DNA from: Belnapia sp. F-4-1
GTDB lineage: Bacteria > Pseudomonadota > Alphaproteobacteria > Acetobacterales > Acetobacteraceae
DNA: 64,000 nucleotides
NCBI RefSeq assembly: GCF_000802185.1
Contig: NZ_KN676113.1
Location: 1,818,819 to 1,882,818, forward strand
Reading direction: 5' to 3'
The position numbers and the translations under genes were made by a program. The notes beneath the pieces are model-generated. The model was not told the origin of the DNA. It did not search any database and saw only the letters and a program-made list of their open reading frames with translations. This document shows positions 1 to 7,391 of this stretch, in pieces. Within the stretch, counting starts at the first letter, position 1. Every line of letters begins with the position of its first letter.

Positions 1-54
1 CTTCATGCGCTCGGCGCGGAGGTCTTCCTCCACCTCGTCGAAGATGTCGGCCAC
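1..54 (-). CDS. N-terminus of a TPR-family inner-membrane-type protein (partial)
   Basis: Reading leftward from 54, a GTG start gives the 18 residues VADIFDEVEEDLRAERMK before the window ends. A good ribosome binding site (GAGGAAGGA, about 5 bases upstream of the GTG) supports the start. This opening resembles the conserved N-terminus of alphaproteobacterial tetratricopeptide-repeat proteins of the YfgM/TPR_21 type, which usually carry a membrane anchor soon after it. Only the N-terminus is visible, so the family call rests on memory of that motif. It is divergent from the lipoprotein gene that starts at 137. Confidence 0.55.
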   Translation of the reverse strand, partial: MADIFDEVEEDLRAERMK

Positions 55-136
55 GCGGTCCTTCCTCGGGAGAAGGGGCGCTGCATAGCAGCCCGTTGGC
101 GGTGCGTTAAGCCCGGCGCGCGCAGGCTGCCGGGCG

Positions 137-490
137 ATGCGATCGATGCTGCCCCTTCTCCTGATCCTGCTGGCGGGCTGCGAGCCGCTGACCGTGGGCG
201 CGGCGGTGACCGCGGGCTCGGTCGCGATCATCGGGCGGTCGCCCGTGGATGCGGTGGTGTCCGCGGCGACGGGGCGGGATTGCTCGGTGGTGCGGCTCGA
301 CCGCGGGCGGGACTACTGCAAGCCAGTGGAGGCGCCGCCCGCGCCGCCGCCCTACTGCACGCGCAGCCTCGGCCGGGTCGATTGCTGGACGGCGCCGCTG
401 CCGGGGCGGCGCGGCGTGGCGGATGGGCCGGCGACCCTCAGCGCGGCGCAGGAATCCAACAGGACCAAGCGCTGGCCGGGCCTGTGGTGA
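137..490 (+). CDS. small putative lipoprotein, unknown function
   Basis: 117 residues. The N-terminus is a short lipoprotein signal: hydrophobic LPLLLILLAGC with a lipobox cysteine at residue 15 (residue 12 if the internal ATG at 146 is used). The mature part contains a hydrophobic Ala/Val/Gly stretch, then four further cysteines and a proline-rich segment (about residues 65-72). I recognise no family. The protein is predicted to sit in the membrane by its lipid anchor. It lies 34 bp upstream of the one-TM protein at 525 on the same strand and may be co-transcribed with it. No strong Shine-Dalgarno sequence precedes either candidate start. Confidence 0.6.
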   Translation: MRSMLPLLLILLAGCEPLTVGAAVTAGSVAIIGRSPVDAVVSAATGRDCSVVRLDRGRDYCKPVEAPPAPPPYCTRSLGRVDCWTAPLPGRRGVADGPATLSAAQESNRTKRWPGLW

Positions 491-524
491 CGCAACCGGC
501 ACCCTGGCCGGAGGTTGTTGCGCC

Positions 525-1214
525 ATGAGCCAAGCCACCGGGACACCGCAGGACACCAGCCGCTTCAGCCTCGACAAGCTGAGCACGGTGGTGCAGACGC
601 TGGCCATCCTCGGAGCCGGGGCCTGGGGCGTCTATACCTTCATCTACGAGGCGCGGATCAAGCCGGGGCTGGCGCCACCCAGCCTTTCCGTCACCACCAC
701 GCTCGAGAAGGCAGGGGAGCGGGATGGGCGGCTGGCCATCCGCTCCACGGTCACGCGGACCAATGTGGGCGAGGCGGGGGTGCGGGTGCTCGGCCTCACC
801 TACAACGTCATCGGCACCGGGATGCGCTTCGCCGAACCCGAGGCGGGGCCATCGCCCGAAAGCCTGGCAGGGCGGAGCGAGGTCACCGCCGCGCGCTACG
901 GCCGGGCGGAGCGGCAGGAGATGGTGCTGCGGCAGGGCGTGCTGTTCGCGGGTGCCACCGCGCTGCCGGCCGAACCCTCCGAATTGCAGCCGGGCGAGGC
1001 GGTGTCGCGCGACCTGATCTTCTATGTCGAGCGGGACCGCTACGATTCGCTGCGATTCCAGGTGGATCTGGCCTACACGAAGCTGTCCGAGCCGGCCGTG
1101 CCGCTCCTCCTCGCGCTCGGGCCGGACGGGCGCATCCGGGCCGAGTGCGCCGAGGCGGCGCGCTGCCAGGGGCTCACGACCACCGATTTCGGCACCGAAT
1201 TCTCGCTCTGGTAG
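525..1214 (+). CDS. single-pass membrane protein, unknown function
   Basis: 229 residues. The ATG at 525 was chosen because upstream sequence in the same frame is arginine-rich shadow of the lipoprotein gene. One transmembrane segment at about residues 20-41 (VVQTLAILGAGAWGVYTFIY) is followed by about 185 residues that look like a soluble beta-rich domain. No known catalytic motif is visible. Two cysteines occur close together near the C-terminus. The topology suggests a membrane-anchored domain. Function is unknown; the upstream lipoprotein gene is the only contextual clue. The gene ends 164 bp before the convergent dihydroorotase gene, with a perfect hairpin between them. Confidence 0.6.
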   Translation: MSQATGTPQDTSRFSLDKLSTVVQTLAILGAGAWGVYTFIYEARIKPGLAPPSLSVTTTLEKAGERDGRLAIRSTVTRTNVGEAGVRVLGLTYNVIGTGMRFAEPEAGPSPESLAGRSEVTAARYGRAERQEMVLRQGVLFAGATALPAEPSELQPGEAVSRDLIFYVERDRYDSLRFQVDLAYTKLSEPAVPLLLALGPDGRIRAECAEAARCQGLTTTDFGTEFSLW

Positions 1215-1274
1215 GCGTTGCTCCGATGAGCCGGCGATTCACGCCCCGAGCGGAAACACCCGGGGCGATCGCGG

Positions 1275-1383
1275 GCTAAAGCGGTTTCGTTCGCACCGGC
1301 TCACGGAACCCGCTCTAGCCTGTTGTTTTGGCCAGCAAATTACTCCGATCAGATGATTCCATCTGATCGGAGTTTGTTCTAGT
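1275..1383. repeat. intergenic palindromic repeat element, copy A
   Basis: Two inverted repeats lie in the gap between convergent genes. An imperfect one spans about 1275-1317 (arms begin CTAAAGCGG and end CCGCTCTAG). A perfect 14-bp one has arms 1342-1355 and 1360-1373 with loop ATTC. A related sequence occurs at 7350-7391. In both copies the element ends in CTAG, and the CTA is the stop codon (TAG on the minus strand) of the leftward gene. This resembles the dispersed palindromic intergenic repeats common in alphaproteobacterial genomes. Confidence 0.7.
1342..1379. terminator. bidirectional hairpin terminator within repeat copy A
   Basis: A perfect 14-bp stem (ACTCCGATCAGATG / CATCTGATCGGAGT) with loop ATTC is followed on the plus strand by TTTGTTCT, a weak U-rich tail. 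On the minus strand AAACAA precedes it and AATTTG follows. It sits between two convergent coding regions, where a shared terminator is expected. Function as a terminator is inferred from structure and position only. Confidence 0.55.
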
Positions 1384-2707
1384 CGCGCGCCTCGGCGAAG
1401 CGGACGCCGGTGCCGCGCGGGTTGCCGACCACCTCGTCCTCGCGCATGGCGACGGCGCCGCGAAGGATCGCCATGACGGGCCAGCCGGTGCAGCGATGGC
1501 CGGCGAAGGGCGTCCAGCCGCAGGGCGAGACGATCCAGCTTTCCTCGATGGTACGCTGGCGCTTCATGTCGACGAGGGTGAAGTCGGCGTCGTAGCCGGC
1601 GGCCAGCCGCCCCTTGCCGGTCGCGCCATAGACGCGCGCGGGGCCGGCGCACATCAGGTCGACGAGGCGCGAAAGGCTGAGGCGGCCGGCGCTGACATGG
1701 TCGAGCATCAGCGGGACGATGGTCTGCACGCCCGTCAGCCCCGCCGCGCCGTCGGGCCAGGGGCGCTCCTTGGCGGCGCGGCTGTGCGGCGCGTGGTCGG
1801 AGCCGACGACATCGACCGTGCCGTCGGCGACGGCGGCCCAGGCGGCGCGCATGTGACGCTCGTCGCGGATGGGCGGGTTCATCACCGCATAGCCGCCGAG
1901 GCGGTCATAGGCCTCGTCGGTCTGCGTCAGGTGGTTGAGCAGGACCTCGACCGTGGAGACGTCGCGGTAATCGCGCAGCAGCTCCAGCTCCTCGGCGGTC
2001 GAGACGTGGAGGATATGGGCGGGGCGGCCGGTCTTGCGGGCCAGCGTCATCAGCCGCTGCGTGCCGATGAGGGCGCAATCCACGTCGCGCCAGACCATGT
2101 GGTTGCGGTGGGGCATGCCGCTGGTGAAGAGCGGCTTGCGCTCCTGCAGCCGGTACTCGTCCTCCGAATGGTAGCAGATCCGCCGCCGGCCGCTGCGCAT
2201 CACGGCTTCCAGCGAAGCATCGTCCTCGACCAGCAGGTCGCCGGTGCTGCTGCCGGCGAAGACCTTCACGGCGCAGACATTGGGCTGGATTTCGAGCGAG
2301 GCCAGCTCGGCGATGTTCTTCTTGGAGGCGCCGACATAAAGGCCGACATCGACCCAGGCGCGGCCTTCGAGATAGCCGCGCTTCCAGTCCAGCCGCTCCT
2401 TGTCCGTGATGGAGGGGGCGGTGTTCGGCATGTCGAAGACGGCGGTGAGGCCGCCGAGCAACGCAGCGCGGGTGCCGCTCTCCAGCGTCTCCACCGCCGG
2501 GTCGCCCGGGTCCCGCAAATGGACATGGGCGTCGATCAGGCCGGGGAGGATGTGCAGGCCGGTGCAGTCGATGGTCTCGGCCGCTTCGGCGGTGCGGAGG
2601 TCGCCGAGGGCGGCGATGCGGCCGGCGCGGACGCCTACATCGGTCGCCTCCTCGCCCCAGGGTAGGACGCAGGTGCCGCCGCGCAGCACGAGGTCGAAGG
2701 CGGGCAT
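1379..2707 (-). CDS. pyrC: dihydroorotase (cyclic amidohydrolase)
   Basis: 442 residues, the usual length for the family. It is predicted to hydrolyse or form dihydroorotate in de novo pyrimidine synthesis in the cytoplasm. Metal-site motifs are intact: DAHVHLRDPG at about 59-68, the carboxylated lysine in VCAVKVFAG (K148), H180 in CYHSEDE, H234 in HILHVST and the catalytic aspartate in GSDHAPH (D304). The ATG at 2707 has AAGGAG about 8 bases upstream, so I rejected the longer frame starting at 2800. Allantoinase and hydantoinase share the fold; the LRDPG motif favours dihydroorotase. The TAG stop lies inside an intergenic repeat. No other pyrimidine gene is adjacent. Confidence 0.85.
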   Translation of the reverse strand: MPAFDLVLRGGTCVLPWGEEATDVGVRAGRIAALGDLRTAEAAETIDCTGLHILPGLIDAHVHLRDPGDPAVETLESGTRAALLGGLTAVFDMPNTAPSITDKERLDWKRGYLEGRAWVDVGLYVGASKKNIAELASLEIQPNVCAVKVFAGSSTGDLLVEDDASLEAVMRSGRRRICYHSEDEYRLQERKPLFTSGMPHRNHMVWRDVDCALIGTQRLMTLARKTGRPAHILHVSTAEELELLRDYRDVSTVEVLLNHLTQTDEAYDRLGGYAVMNPPIRDERHMRAAWAAVADGTVDVVGSDHAPHSRAAKERPWPDGAAGLTGVQTIVPLMLDHVSAGRLSLSRLVDLMCAGPARVYGATGKGRLAAGYDADFTLVDMKRQRTIEESWIVSPCGWTPFAGHRCTGWPVMAILRGAVAMREDEVVGNPRGTGVRFAEARD

Positions 2708-2990
2708 CGGCGTGGCTCCTTGCGGCAGTCGGAGGGGGGTTATCCCGCGATGTGCCGGAGCGGGGAAGAGGCGGCCCTCAATTGCGGCGAGGCGCCTCAA
2801 GAATTGAGGTGGAGAGGTGGGTAAGGTATTGTCCTGATTGGGAAATGCAGGTGGATTTGAGGAATTGATGGTTTTAGGGGAGGGGCCGGGATGGGCGCGG
2901 CCTAAGCGCTTTCAGGGAAGTATTCCTATACGAAGTCGCATCGGATGACAAGGATGCGGATGGGGCGGGCCGGGCCCGCCCCCGCGCCGC

Positions 2991-3866
2991 TTACCCCTGG
3001 GTGCCGATCTTGTCCTGCGTCTTCGTCTCGAAGTCGCTGGCCTCGTGCCGCTCGTGGAGCTGGCTGGAGGGCTCGCCCTGGACGCGGTTCACCATGCGGC
3101 CGCGCTTCACCGCGGGGCGAGCGAGGAGCTGGTCGGCCCAGCGGTTGACGTGCTTGTACTCGTGGACGGCGAGGAACTCCGCCGCGCCATAGAGCCAGCC
3201 CTTCACCAGCCCGCCATACCAGGGGAACACCGCGATGTCGGCGATGGTGTAGTCCGCGCCGCCCAGGTACTCGCTCTCGGCCAGGCGGCGGTCCAGCACG
3301 TCGAGCTGGCGCTTGGTCTCCATGGCGAAGCGGTTGATCGGGTATTCCATCTTGCTCGGCGCATAGGCGTAGAAATGGCCGAAGCCGCCGCCGAGATAGG
3401 GCGCCGAACCCATCTGCCAGAACAGCCAGGATAGGCACTCGGCGCGCTTCGCGGGCTCGGTCGGCAGGAAGGCGCCGAATTTCTCGGCGAGATAGGTGAG
3501 GATGGCGCCCGATTCGAAGACGCGGACCGGCTCCGGGCCGCTGCGGTCGAGCAGGGCAGGGATCTTGGAGTTCGGGTTCACCGCGACGAAGCCGCTGCCG
3601 AACTGGTCGCCTTCGCCGATCCTGATGAGCCAGGCGTCGTATTCGGCACCCGCATGGCCGAGGGCCAGCAGCTCCTCCAGCATGATCGTCACCTTCACGC
3701 CGTTCGGCGTGCCGAGCGAGTAGAGCTGGAGCGGGTGGCGGCCGACCGGCAGCTCCTTCTCGTGCGTGGGGCCGGCGATGGGGCGGTTGATGTTGGCGAA
3801 GCGGCCGCCGCTCTCCTTGTCCCAGGTCCAGACCTGGGGCGGGGTGTAGCCAGGGGCATCGGTCAT
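2991..3866 (-). CDS. yghU: YghU-type glutathione S-transferase / disulfide-bond oxidoreductase
   Basis: 291 residues. The N-terminal extension before the thioredoxin fold (about residues 1-45, including FANINRPIAG) is typical of YghU/YfcG-like Nu-class transferases. The thioredoxin-like domain carries LYSLGTPNGVKVTIMLEE, with Thr-Pro-Asn in the position used by this class instead of cysteine, and NPNSKIPAL with FESGAIL for glutathione binding. The helical C-terminal domain has YTIADIAVFPW. Family members reduce disulfides or peroxides with two bound glutathiones. A divergent-looking 30-bp gap separates it from the HxlR gene on the same strand, so both may be one unit. Confidence 0.88.
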   Translation of the reverse strand: MTDAPGYTPPQVWTWDKESGGRFANINRPIAGPTHEKELPVGRHPLQLYSLGTPNGVKVTIMLEELLALGHAGAEYDAWLIRIGEGDQFGSGFVAVNPNSKIPALLDRSGPEPVRVFESGAILTYLAEKFGAFLPTEPAKRAECLSWLFWQMGSAPYLGGGFGHFYAYAPSKMEYPINRFAMETKRQLDVLDRRLAESEYLGGADYTIADIAVFPWYGGLVKGWLYGAAEFLAVHEYKHVNRWADQLLARPAVKRGRMVNRVQGEPSSQLHERHEASDFETKTQDKIGTQG

Positions 3867-3896
3867 CGGTGTCGCTCCTCGATATTGTTCAAATGG

Positions 3897-4295
3897 TTAG
3901 CGATTCTCCTCCGCCCGGCTGTCGAAGGCGGCGCGGGCGCGATGGATCTCCGGCAGGTGCTCGAAGACCCAGGCGCCGAGCGCCTCGACGGGACGGCGGA
4001 GGGACTGGCCGAGCCCTGTGAGCTCGTAATCCACCCGGGGTGGAATGGTGGGGGTGATCGTGCGGGTGACCAGCCCGTCCCGCTCCAGCCCGCGCAGGGT
4101 GAGGGTCAGCATGCGCTGGGAGACCCCGCCGATGGCACGCTTCAGCTCGCTGAAACGGCGGGGACCGTCGGCCAGCATCATCACGACGAGGACCGTCCAC
4201 TTGTCGCCGATGCGGGCGAGGAGGGAGCTGACCGCCTGACAATCGCCAGGCAGATGCGCCGTCCGGGTGGTTCCCTCGCTGTGGCCGGGTTCCAA
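3897..4295 (-). CDS. HxlR-family winged-helix regulator
   Basis: 132 residues, standard for HxlR/MarR-like small regulators. The start is a TTG at 4295, chosen because AAGGAGG lies 7 bases upstream. Family motifs are visible: [21 protein letters not shown] (helix 1-2 region), [17 protein letters not shown] (recognition helix) and [10 protein letters not shown] with YELTGLG (wing). A cysteine near residue 19, before the HTH, is common in redox- or electrophile-sensing members. It is divergent from the azoreductase gene, a frequent HxlR arrangement, so it probably controls that gene and itself. It could also control the downstream transferase gene. Confidence 0.9.
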   Translation of the reverse strand: MEPGHSEGTTRTAHLPGDCQAVSSLLARIGDKWTVLVVMMLADGPRRFSELKRAIGGVSQRMLTLTLRGLERDGLVTRTITPTIPPRVDYELTGLGQSLRRPVEALGAWVFEHLPEIHRARAAFDSRAEENR

Positions 4296-4324
4296 AATTG
4301 TGCCTCCTTGGCGGGTTTCGGATG

Positions 4325-4347
4325 GTGACGCATATAGCCTTGGTCAC
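4325..4347. promoter_or_regulatory. possible HxlR operator
   Basis: Between the divergent HxlR and azoreductase starts lies the interrupted palindrome GTGAC-N13-GTCAC, with an AT-rich centre (CATATAG). Position and symmetry suit a dimeric regulator, but this is inference from one site only. Confidence 0.3.
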
Positions 4348-4376
4348 AAATGAATACCACCAGGGGCAGCAAGGCC

Positions 4377-4988
4377 ATGACCATCCTGCACATCGATTCC
4401 AGCATCCTTGGCGACCATTCGGTCAGCCGCAAGCTCTCGGCCGGCATTGTCGCGCGGCTGCGGGCGGCGCGGCCGGGCGAGCGGATCGTCCATCGGGACC
4501 TCGGTGCGGCGCCGGTGCCGCATCTCTCCGGCGCGACGCTGGCGGCGGCGCGGAGCCCGGCCGCGGAGCATGCGCCGGAGGTGGCGGCGGACCTGGCGCT
4601 GGGTGGCGAGGTGTTGCAGGAATTCCTGGAGGCGGACACCGTGGTGATCGGCGTCGCCTTCTACAATTTCTCAATCTCCAGCCAGCTGAAGGCCTGGATC
4701 GACCGCATCCTCGTCGCCGGGCAGACCTTCCGCTATGCGGATGGGCGGCCGGTGGGGCTCGTGGGCGGCAAGCGGGTGATTCTCGCGGTGGCCCGGGGCG
4801 GGGTCTACGGGGCGGGGGCGCCGGCGGCGGCCTTCGAGCATGGCGAGAGCTACCTGCGGGCGGCGCTCGGCTTCATCGGCATCACCGAGCCGGAGGTGGT
4901 GGTGGCCGAGGGGCTGGCCGTGGGCGCCGAGCAGCGGGCGGCGGCGATGGACGCGGCGGAGCAGCGCATCGCGGCGCTGGCGGCCTGA
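4377..4988 (+). CDS. azoR: FMN-dependent NADH:quinone oxidoreductase / azoreductase
   Basis: 203 residues from the ATG at 4377, where homologues begin (MTILHIDSS); an in-frame ATG at 4350 would add nine atypical residues. The flavodoxin-like fold is recognisable: phosphate-binding HIDSSILGDHSVSRKLS near the N-terminus, YNFSISSQLKAWIDR at about residues 94-108 and TFRYADGRPVGLVGGK after it. The enzyme reduces quinones and azo dyes in two-electron steps with NAD(P)H, protecting against electrophile stress. Divergent from an HxlR regulator and near a glutathione transferase, it fits a small electrophile-response locus. It ends convergent with the chemoreceptor gene, 173 bp away. Confidence 0.9.
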   Translation: MTILHIDSSILGDHSVSRKLSAGIVARLRAARPGERIVHRDLGAAPVPHLSGATLAAARSPAAEHAPEVAADLALGGEVLQEFLEADTVVIGVAFYNFSISSQLKAWIDRILVAGQTFRYADGRPVGLVGGKRVILAVARGGVYGAGAPAAAFEHGESYLRAALGFIGITEPEVVVAEGLAVGAEQRAAAMDAAEQRIAALAA

Positions 4989-5161
4989 GCGGGGCTACTC
5001 CACAGCCGTGCGGGCGAAGCCGATGGGCGTCTCCTCCGTGGCGCATTGCGCCTCGGGTGGGCCTGCATCGCCGGCGTCCCGCCCCCGGGGGTTGTTGAAG
5101 AAGGGCACAGCGCGGGGGCGGAGGGGCATCCCCACCGCCTGCGCCGCCCGTCTGACCCGCC

Positions 5162-7153
5162 TTATGCCGCCTCCGCCCTTGCCAACCGGTCCAGAATCCG
5201 GCGGGCGCGGTCGAGGACGGCGGCGTCCAGCTGGAAGCAGACCCCTATCCTGCCGCCGGAAGCATGTGTCACCTGGCCGGGCAGGATGCCCGGGACTCCC
5301 GGCCACTCGACGTCGATCAGGGTGCCCGTCTCGAGCGGCCATTCCAGCTTGAGCGACATCCCGCCTTCCGAGATGTCCAGCACCTCGGCCGCCGCTTCAC
5401 GGCCGCCCGAGGCGGCGACCTTGGCATGGATGCCGCCGCCGGATACCCGCTCGTAGCGGCGCCGGTCATCGCCGACCGCGCGGATCGCCACCAGGAACTG
5501 GTCCACCTCGCGGTGGAGCACGTCCGACACCTGGGCGATGCCTTCGGCGGCCGACAGGGCGTCCGCGCCGGCATCCTTGGCGGCCCGGACCGCGCCCGAG
5601 ACGCCGCGCATCGCGCACACCGCGGCCTGGGTGGAGGATGAGACGTTGTCCAGGCTCGCCGCGCTCTCGCGGGTTGCCGCGCCCTGTTCCTCGATGGCGG
5701 CGACAATCGCGGTGGCGGTTTCCTCGACACGGACGATCGCTCCGGCGACCGCCTGGACGGCGGCCACCGCCTCCATCGTGCCAGCGGTGATGGCCGCTAC
5801 CTGCTGGCCGATCTCCGAGGTTGCCCGCGCGGTCTGGCCGGCGAGCGCCTTGACCTCGCCGGCGACCACCGCGAAGCCCTTGCCCGCGTCGCCGGCCCGG
5901 GCGGCTTCGATGGTCGCGTTCAGCGCGAGCAGGTTGGTATGATGGGCGATCTCGGTGATCAGCCGGACGACGTCCCCGATGCGCGATGCGGAATCGGCAA
6001 GGCCCGACACCCGCGCCGAGGCGTGCTGCGCCTGCTCCGACGCATCGGCGGTGACGGCGGTGATCTGGGTGACCTGGCGGGTGATCTCGCCGCCGGCCGC
6101 GGAGAGCTCCTCGGTCGCTGCCGCGACGGCCTGCAGGTCGGCCGAGGACTGCTCGGCGCCGGCGGCTGTCGACCGGGCGCCGTCATCGGCCTGCAAGGCG
6201 GCGTCCGCCACGCCCTGCGCCGTCGCGCGCATGGCCTCGGCGGAGCGGGCCAGGCTCTGCATCACGCCCGAGAGGGTAATGCCGAACTCATGGATGTGAT
6301 GTTCCACCGCCAACTGGCGGCGGTCCTTCGCCGCGCGCTCCGCCGCCGCCGCAGCCTCGAGGCGGCGCTTCTCCACGCCCTGCACGCGGAAGGTCTCCAC
6401 TGCGCGGGCCAGGACGCCGACCTCGTCGCGGCGGTCGCCCCCGGGCACGGCGATGTCGATCTGGCCCGAGGCCAGGCGCTCGGTCACCGAGGTAATCGCC
6501 GCCAGGGGCCTGACGATGCCCCGGGCGGCCAGCCAGGCGAGAAGCGCCACGAGAAACGCGACGGGCACCACCTCGCTGGCCGCCTGCATCAGGATCCGGC
6601 GCTGCTCGGCCCGGAGGTCATCGACATAGACGCCCGTGCCGAGCACCCATCCCCACGGCGCGAAGCCCTGGACGAAGGACAGCTTCTCGACGGGCTCCGA
6701 CGCACCCGGCCTCGGCCAGAGATACCCGACCATCCCGGAGCCATCCTGGCGAACCTTGTCGGTGAAGGCCAGGAACAGGGCGAGGCCGCTCGGGTCCTTG
6801 ACCCCCGACAGGTCCTTGCCGTCGAGGTCGGGCCGGAAAGGATGCATGACCATCCTCGGCGTGAGGTCGTTGACCCAGACATAGTCGTCGGACCCGTAGC
6901 GGAGCGCCTTGATGGCGGCGAGCGCCGCCCCTTGCGCCGATTCACGGTCCAGCCGCCCGGCCGCTTCCTCTGCCTGGTATGCCACGGCGATGGAGGTTGC
7001 GGCCTGCGCGATGCCGCGCAGCGTCGCCACCCGGTCACGCTCGAGGTCGCGGACGTGGTCCAGCACCTGCAGGCCGGCAATCGCAAACAGCCCAAGCACC
7101 GCGACGACGGTGGTGATGTGGATCCGGAGGCCGATCCTGATATTGCTGAGCAC
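5162..7153 (-). CDS. methyl-accepting chemotaxis protein with Cache sensor and C-terminal PilZ domain
   Basis: 663 residues from a GTG at 7153 (GAAGGGA upstream). Order: TM1 about 11-29; periplasmic sCache_2 domain about 35-185 ([31 protein letters not shown]); TM2 about 195-211; HAMP about 212-265; MCP signalling domain about 310-550, whose tip region reads [19 protein letters not shown]; and a PilZ domain about 564-663. The PilZ part has the c-di-GMP-binding RRRYER box and DISEGGMS. It should link small organic ligand sensing and c-di-GMP level to CheA signalling at the inner membrane. No C-terminal CheR/CheB pentapeptide is seen. Azospirillum Tlp1 has the same architecture. No che genes are nearby. 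Confidence 0.92.
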   Translation of the reverse strand: MLSNIRIGLRIHITTVVAVLGLFAIAGLQVLDHVRDLERDRVATLRGIAQAATSIAVAYQAEEAAGRLDRESAQGAALAAIKALRYGSDDYVWVNDLTPRMVMHPFRPDLDGKDLSGVKDPSGLALFLAFTDKVRQDGSGMVGYLWPRPGASEPVEKLSFVQGFAPWGWVLGTGVYVDDLRAEQRRILMQAASEVVPVAFLVALLAWLAARGIVRPLAAITSVTERLASGQIDIAVPGGDRRDEVGVLARAVETFRVQGVEKRRLEAAAAAERAAKDRRQLAVEHHIHEFGITLSGVMQSLARSAEAMRATAQGVADAALQADDGARSTAAGAEQSSADLQAVAAATEELSAAGGEITRQVTQITAVTADASEQAQHASARVSGLADSASRIGDVVRLITEIAHHTNLLALNATIEAARAGDAGKGFAVVAGEVKALAGQTARATSEIGQQVAAITAGTMEAVAAVQAVAGAIVRVEETATAIVAAIEEQGAATRESAASLDNVSSSTQAAVCAMRGVSGAVRAAKDAGADALSAAEGIAQVSDVLHREVDQFLVAIRAVGDDRRRYERVSGGGIHAKVAASGGREAAAEVLDISEGGMSLKLEWPLETGTLIDVEWPGVPGILPGQVTHASGGRIGVCFQLDAAVLDRARRILDRLARAEAA

Positions 7154-7349
7154 GTGCGGTCCCTTCGGCTTCGACGAAGGATATCCGCGGCAAGGTAAAC
7201 AGGGGGTTCAGGCGCGAGCCGTGACGGCGCCGGTGCGTCGCATGGCCGCGGCTGTCCGGCCGAACCCAGGCATTCACGGAGCCTGGCGCGGCATCCGTCC
7301 GACCGTGCTCGCGGCGGCCGCCCGGGGCTGTCGATCGGTCGGGCGGGCT

Positions 7350-7391
7350 ACTCCGATTGGATGATTCCATCTGGTAGGGGGTTTGCCCTAG
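7350..7391. repeat. intergenic palindromic repeat element, degenerate copy B
   Basis: This stretch matches copy A at 1342-1382: both begin ACTCCGAT, share GATGATTCCATCTG and end in TTTG..CTAG. The stem is partly decayed here. The CTA at 7388-7390 is the complement of the TAG stop of the asparagine synthase gene, just as copy A supplies the stop of pyrC. The remaining intergenic DNA (7154-7349) shows no gene that I can support. Confidence 0.65.

Noticed and set aside
4995-5161. Minus-strand open tail ending in GFARTAVE between azoR and the chemoreceptor gene
   Set aside because: The frame looks somewhat protein-like but overlaps the chemoreceptor gene upstream, has no start of its own in the gap and matches no family I recognise; a gene remnant cannot be supported.
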